From: Streptomyces eurythermus
GTDB taxonomy: Bacteria; Actinomycetota; Actinomycetes; Streptomycetales; Streptomycetaceae
Direction: 5' to 3'
Assembly: GCF_014649115.1 (NCBI RefSeq)
Contig: NZ_BMSK01000029.1
Location: 1-64,000, forward strand
DNA: 64,000 nt
The notes beneath the pieces are model-generated. The model searched no databases. It was not told the DNA's origin and saw nothing but the letters and a program-made list of their open reading frames with translations. The translations under genes and the position numbers were made by a program. Position 1 is the stretch's first letter; each line of letters begins with the position of its first letter. Positions 62,443 through 64,000 of the stretch are shown piece by piece.

Positions 62443-62482
62443 GTGCGCTCCTCACTCGCATACACCGGTCTGGGGCCGGCGG

Positions 62483-62570
62483 GTCCGGGCTGTCCGGCTC
62501 CCCGTCACCGCCCGACCCTGCCGCCCGGGAGGCGGGTGGTCGGTGCGGGCGGATCAGGCAGCCGTCAGGC
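62483..62570. repeat. Intergenic direct repeat, copy A
   Basis: About 88 bp nearly identical to 62796-62882, both directly after a minus-strand stop codon. Shared parts include CTGTCCGGCTCC near one end and GTGCGGGCGGATCAGGCAGC near the other. Contains small palindromes. Confidence 0.75.
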
Positions 62571-62572
62571 CG

Positions 62573-62767
62573 TCAGCGCTCCAGCTGGCGCTTGAGTCGC
62601 TTCAGGTCGGCGGTGGACATGCCGGCCACGGCGCGGCGGACCGCGTCCTCACCGCCGGAGGCAGCGGCGTCGATCACCCTGCGGGTCCGGCTGCTGGTGG
62701 TGGCGGCGCGGGTCGCCTGGGCGGTGACCTGCGAAAGGGCGGCGGCGAATTCGTCGAGGTTGCGCAT
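62573..62767 (-). CDS. Hypothetical 64-aa helical protein
   Basis: ATG at 62767 behind AAAGGGG. Helical with LDEFAAALSQVTAQATRA and MSTADLKRLKRQLER. Lies between the two copies of the direct repeat. Confidence 0.55.
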   Translation of the reverse strand: MRNLDEFAAALSQVTAQATRAATTSSRTRRVIDAAASGGEDAVRRAVAGMSTADLKRLKRQLER

Positions 62768-62795
62768 GAGGTGGGCCCCTTTTGCTCTCGGGTGT

Positions 62796-62882
62796 GGTCC
62801 GGACTGTCCGGCTCCCGTCACCGCCCGGCCCGGCCGCCGTGGGGTCGGCGGTCGGTGCGGGCGGATCAGGCAGCCGTCAGGC
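62796..62882. repeat. Intergenic direct repeat, copy B
   Basis: Second copy of the 62483-62570 repeat. Contains the palindrome CCGGAC-T-GTCCGG (about 62799-62811). Its end reaches the stop codon of the DUF5999 gene. Confidence 0.75.
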
Positions 62883-63125
62883 CAGCGCGGCGACGGGACG
62901 GTGCGGGTCGATGACCCGGCCGTCGGGGAGCAGCTCGCCGGTGTCCTCGAAGAGCACCAGGCCGTTGCAGAGCAGGCTCCAGCCCTGTTCCGGGTGGGCG
63001 GTCACGACGTACGCGGCCTCCCGGTCCGGGCTGTCGGCCGTCGGGCACTTCGGGGTGTGCGTACACAAGGAGTCCGGCAGCGTGGCGTCGGTCGTCGCGG
63101 TGTCGAGCGGGGTTTTGCTACGCAT
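62877..63125 (-). CDS. DUF5999 family protein (82 aa)
   Basis: Clear family match by pattern: CTHTPKCPTADS, AAYVVTAHPEQGWSLLCNG, FEDTGELLPDG and PHRPV. Common in Streptomyces genomes and plasmids. The early Cys/His pair could bind metal. Function unknown. Confidence 0.8.
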   Translation of the reverse strand: MRSKTPLDTATTDATLPDSLCTHTPKCPTADSPDREAAYVVTAHPEQGWSLLCNGLVLFEDTGELLPDGRVIDPHRPVAALA

Positions 63126-63266
63126 GGGCTCTCCTACGGGGGAAGCCCGAGACTCTCCCGGGCTGAAGGCGTGCGAAAGGCCGGTCGCCCGTGGTGCGGG
63201 CGGCCGACCCGGTGGAGCGGCAGGGTGCGGGAGGGGAAGTGGACTGCCGTCCCTGGGGGCGGGCGG

Positions 63267-63791
63267 TCAGGCGGGGCCGTAGCGGCGGGCGAAAGCTGCC
63301 GCCGCGGTGAGGACGTTCAGGACCTGGTCGACGGTGCGGCCGGGGTGGGCGTCCCAGCTCTCGTAGTAGGCGTACGGGGCGCCGGTGGCAGCGCGGACCA
63401 GGAGCGCGATGATCTCAGCGACGGTCAGACGGGTGTCGATGCTGAGCAGGCCGTCGGTGTCGATGCGCTCGGCGTAGATGAGTGCGTCCCGTAGGGAGCG
63501 TCCGGCGGTGATGTCGGGGTTCCAGCCGGCGGTCCGCAGGATCTGCGCGGCGCTCTCGGCGTGCGCGGCCAGCGCCCGCCCGGTCAGCGGCATCCCGCTG
63601 CCGCCCCAGGCCATCCAGTCGATGCCCGGTGCGAGCCGCCGGGCCTGCTCGATCCACGCGGTCACCGCCTGCTCGCTGAGCACCGGCGCGGACACGCCGG
63701 TCAGGTAGGTCTCCACGTCTTGGGCGAGCTCGCCGCGCTCCTGGGCCTGGCGACGCAGGACGATGTCCTGGGCGAAACCGGTCACGGTCAC
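63267..63791 (-). CDS. Hypothetical 174-aa protein
   Basis: GTG at 63791. Helical; landmarks TAWIEQARRLAPGIDWMAWGG, ILRTAGWNPDI and GRSLRDALIYAERID. Similar in style to the DUF6197-type proteins on this replicon but no firm match. 63126-63266 holds no gene. Confidence 0.6.
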   Translation of the reverse strand: MTVTGFAQDIVLRRQAQERGELAQDVETYLTGVSAPVLSEQAVTAWIEQARRLAPGIDWMAWGGSGMPLTGRALAAHAESAAQILRTAGWNPDITAGRSLRDALIYAERIDTDGLLSIDTRLTVAEIIALLVRAATGAPYAYYESWDAHPGRTVDQVLNVLTAAAAFARRYGPA

Positions 63792-63799
63792 TCTCCTCT

Positions 63800-63994
63800 T
63801 CAGCGTTGCCGCTGTTTCTGTCGGGTGGGGTGGAGGTCAGTAACGCGGTGCCCGGCATCCCACGCCGTGGCGGCCGCCAGCGCGGCGGCCGCCAGCAGCA
63901 GGCGTGCCAGGGGATGTCTGGGACCGACCGCGAGCGCGGCCCGGGCGGCGCGATGCTGCGCCGCCCGGGCCGCGTCTATGAGCGGTCGCGTCAC
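63800..63994 (-). CDS. Small membrane-associated protein (64 aa)
   Basis: GTG at 63994, near the window edge. One weak hydrophobic helix (ARLLLAAAALAAATAW) flanked by basic residues. Could extend the operon beyond the window. Confidence 0.5.
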   Translation of the reverse strand: MTRPLIDAARAAQHRAARAALAVGPRHPLARLLLAAAALAAATAWDAGHRVTDLHPTRQKQRQR

Positions 63995-64000
63995 CGGGGT

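Overview
The window reads as one end of a large linear plasmid (or a chromosome arm) of Streptomyces or a close relative. The DNA is very GC-rich with strong third-position GC bias. Base 1 starts with CCCGCGGAGCGGG, the conserved first palindrome of Streptomyces telomeres, and a ladder of 3-nt-loop palindromes follows. Partition genes, a MobF-type relaxase, an FtsK/TraB-type DNA pump and many Streptomyces-only small families (DUF6207, DUF6233, DUF5999, DUF6197, DUF3307) favour a conjugative linear plasmid. No terminal-protein (tap/tpg) genes, replication initiator, rRNA or tRNA were recognised.

Layout. 1-480: telomere. 666-3185: telomere-proximal SF2 helicase with helicase-associated repeats (TtrA-like). 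3287-5740: two orphan low-GC genes and a broken DNA-ligase/DUF6207 cassette. 5904-10563: a three-gene minus-strand operon (small middle component, SMC/Rad50-like ATPase with a zinc centre, large helical protein with a PD-(D/E)XK nuclease end), the best candidate for a little-described defence system of the Lamassu/ABC-three-component type. 11209-13411: a small protein and an operon with an XRE-sigma4 fusion. 13950-14250: DUF6233 pseudogene. 14528-16942: two secreted nucleases (NucA/NucB type and HNH). 17214-19637: small regulators, including a LexA DNA-binding domain without its protease, and the intact DUF6233-ligase-DUF6207 cassette.

19750-35738: a complete type I-E CRISPR-Cas locus. Eight cas genes (cas3-cas8e-cas11-cas7-cas5-cas6e-cas1-cas2) run on the minus strand, each coupled or nearly coupled to the next, between two long arrays. 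Array 1 (49 repeats, the last degenerate) lies downstream of cas2 and reads leftward. Array 2 (55 repeats) reads rightward, divergent from cas3. The two arrays differ by one base in the repeat and share a leader motif. Together they hold about 102 spacers.

35880-64000: plasmid backbone, almost entirely minus strand. It contains a MobF relaxase with a candidate oriT, parAB with two copies of a 16-bp palindrome (candidate parS), an HEPN-like protein, a long run of translationally coupled small proteins (many with zinc ribbons; also ASCH, RapZ-C, kinase and DUF3307 proteins), then a transfer module: Spd-like membrane proteins, FtsK/TraB pump, coiled-coil partner, a 743-aa Gly/Ser-rich protein, and a 679-aa coiled-coil/membrane/HTH protein. 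The ParA gene is unusual: its Walker A' block precedes its Walker A block, the reverse of the normal order.
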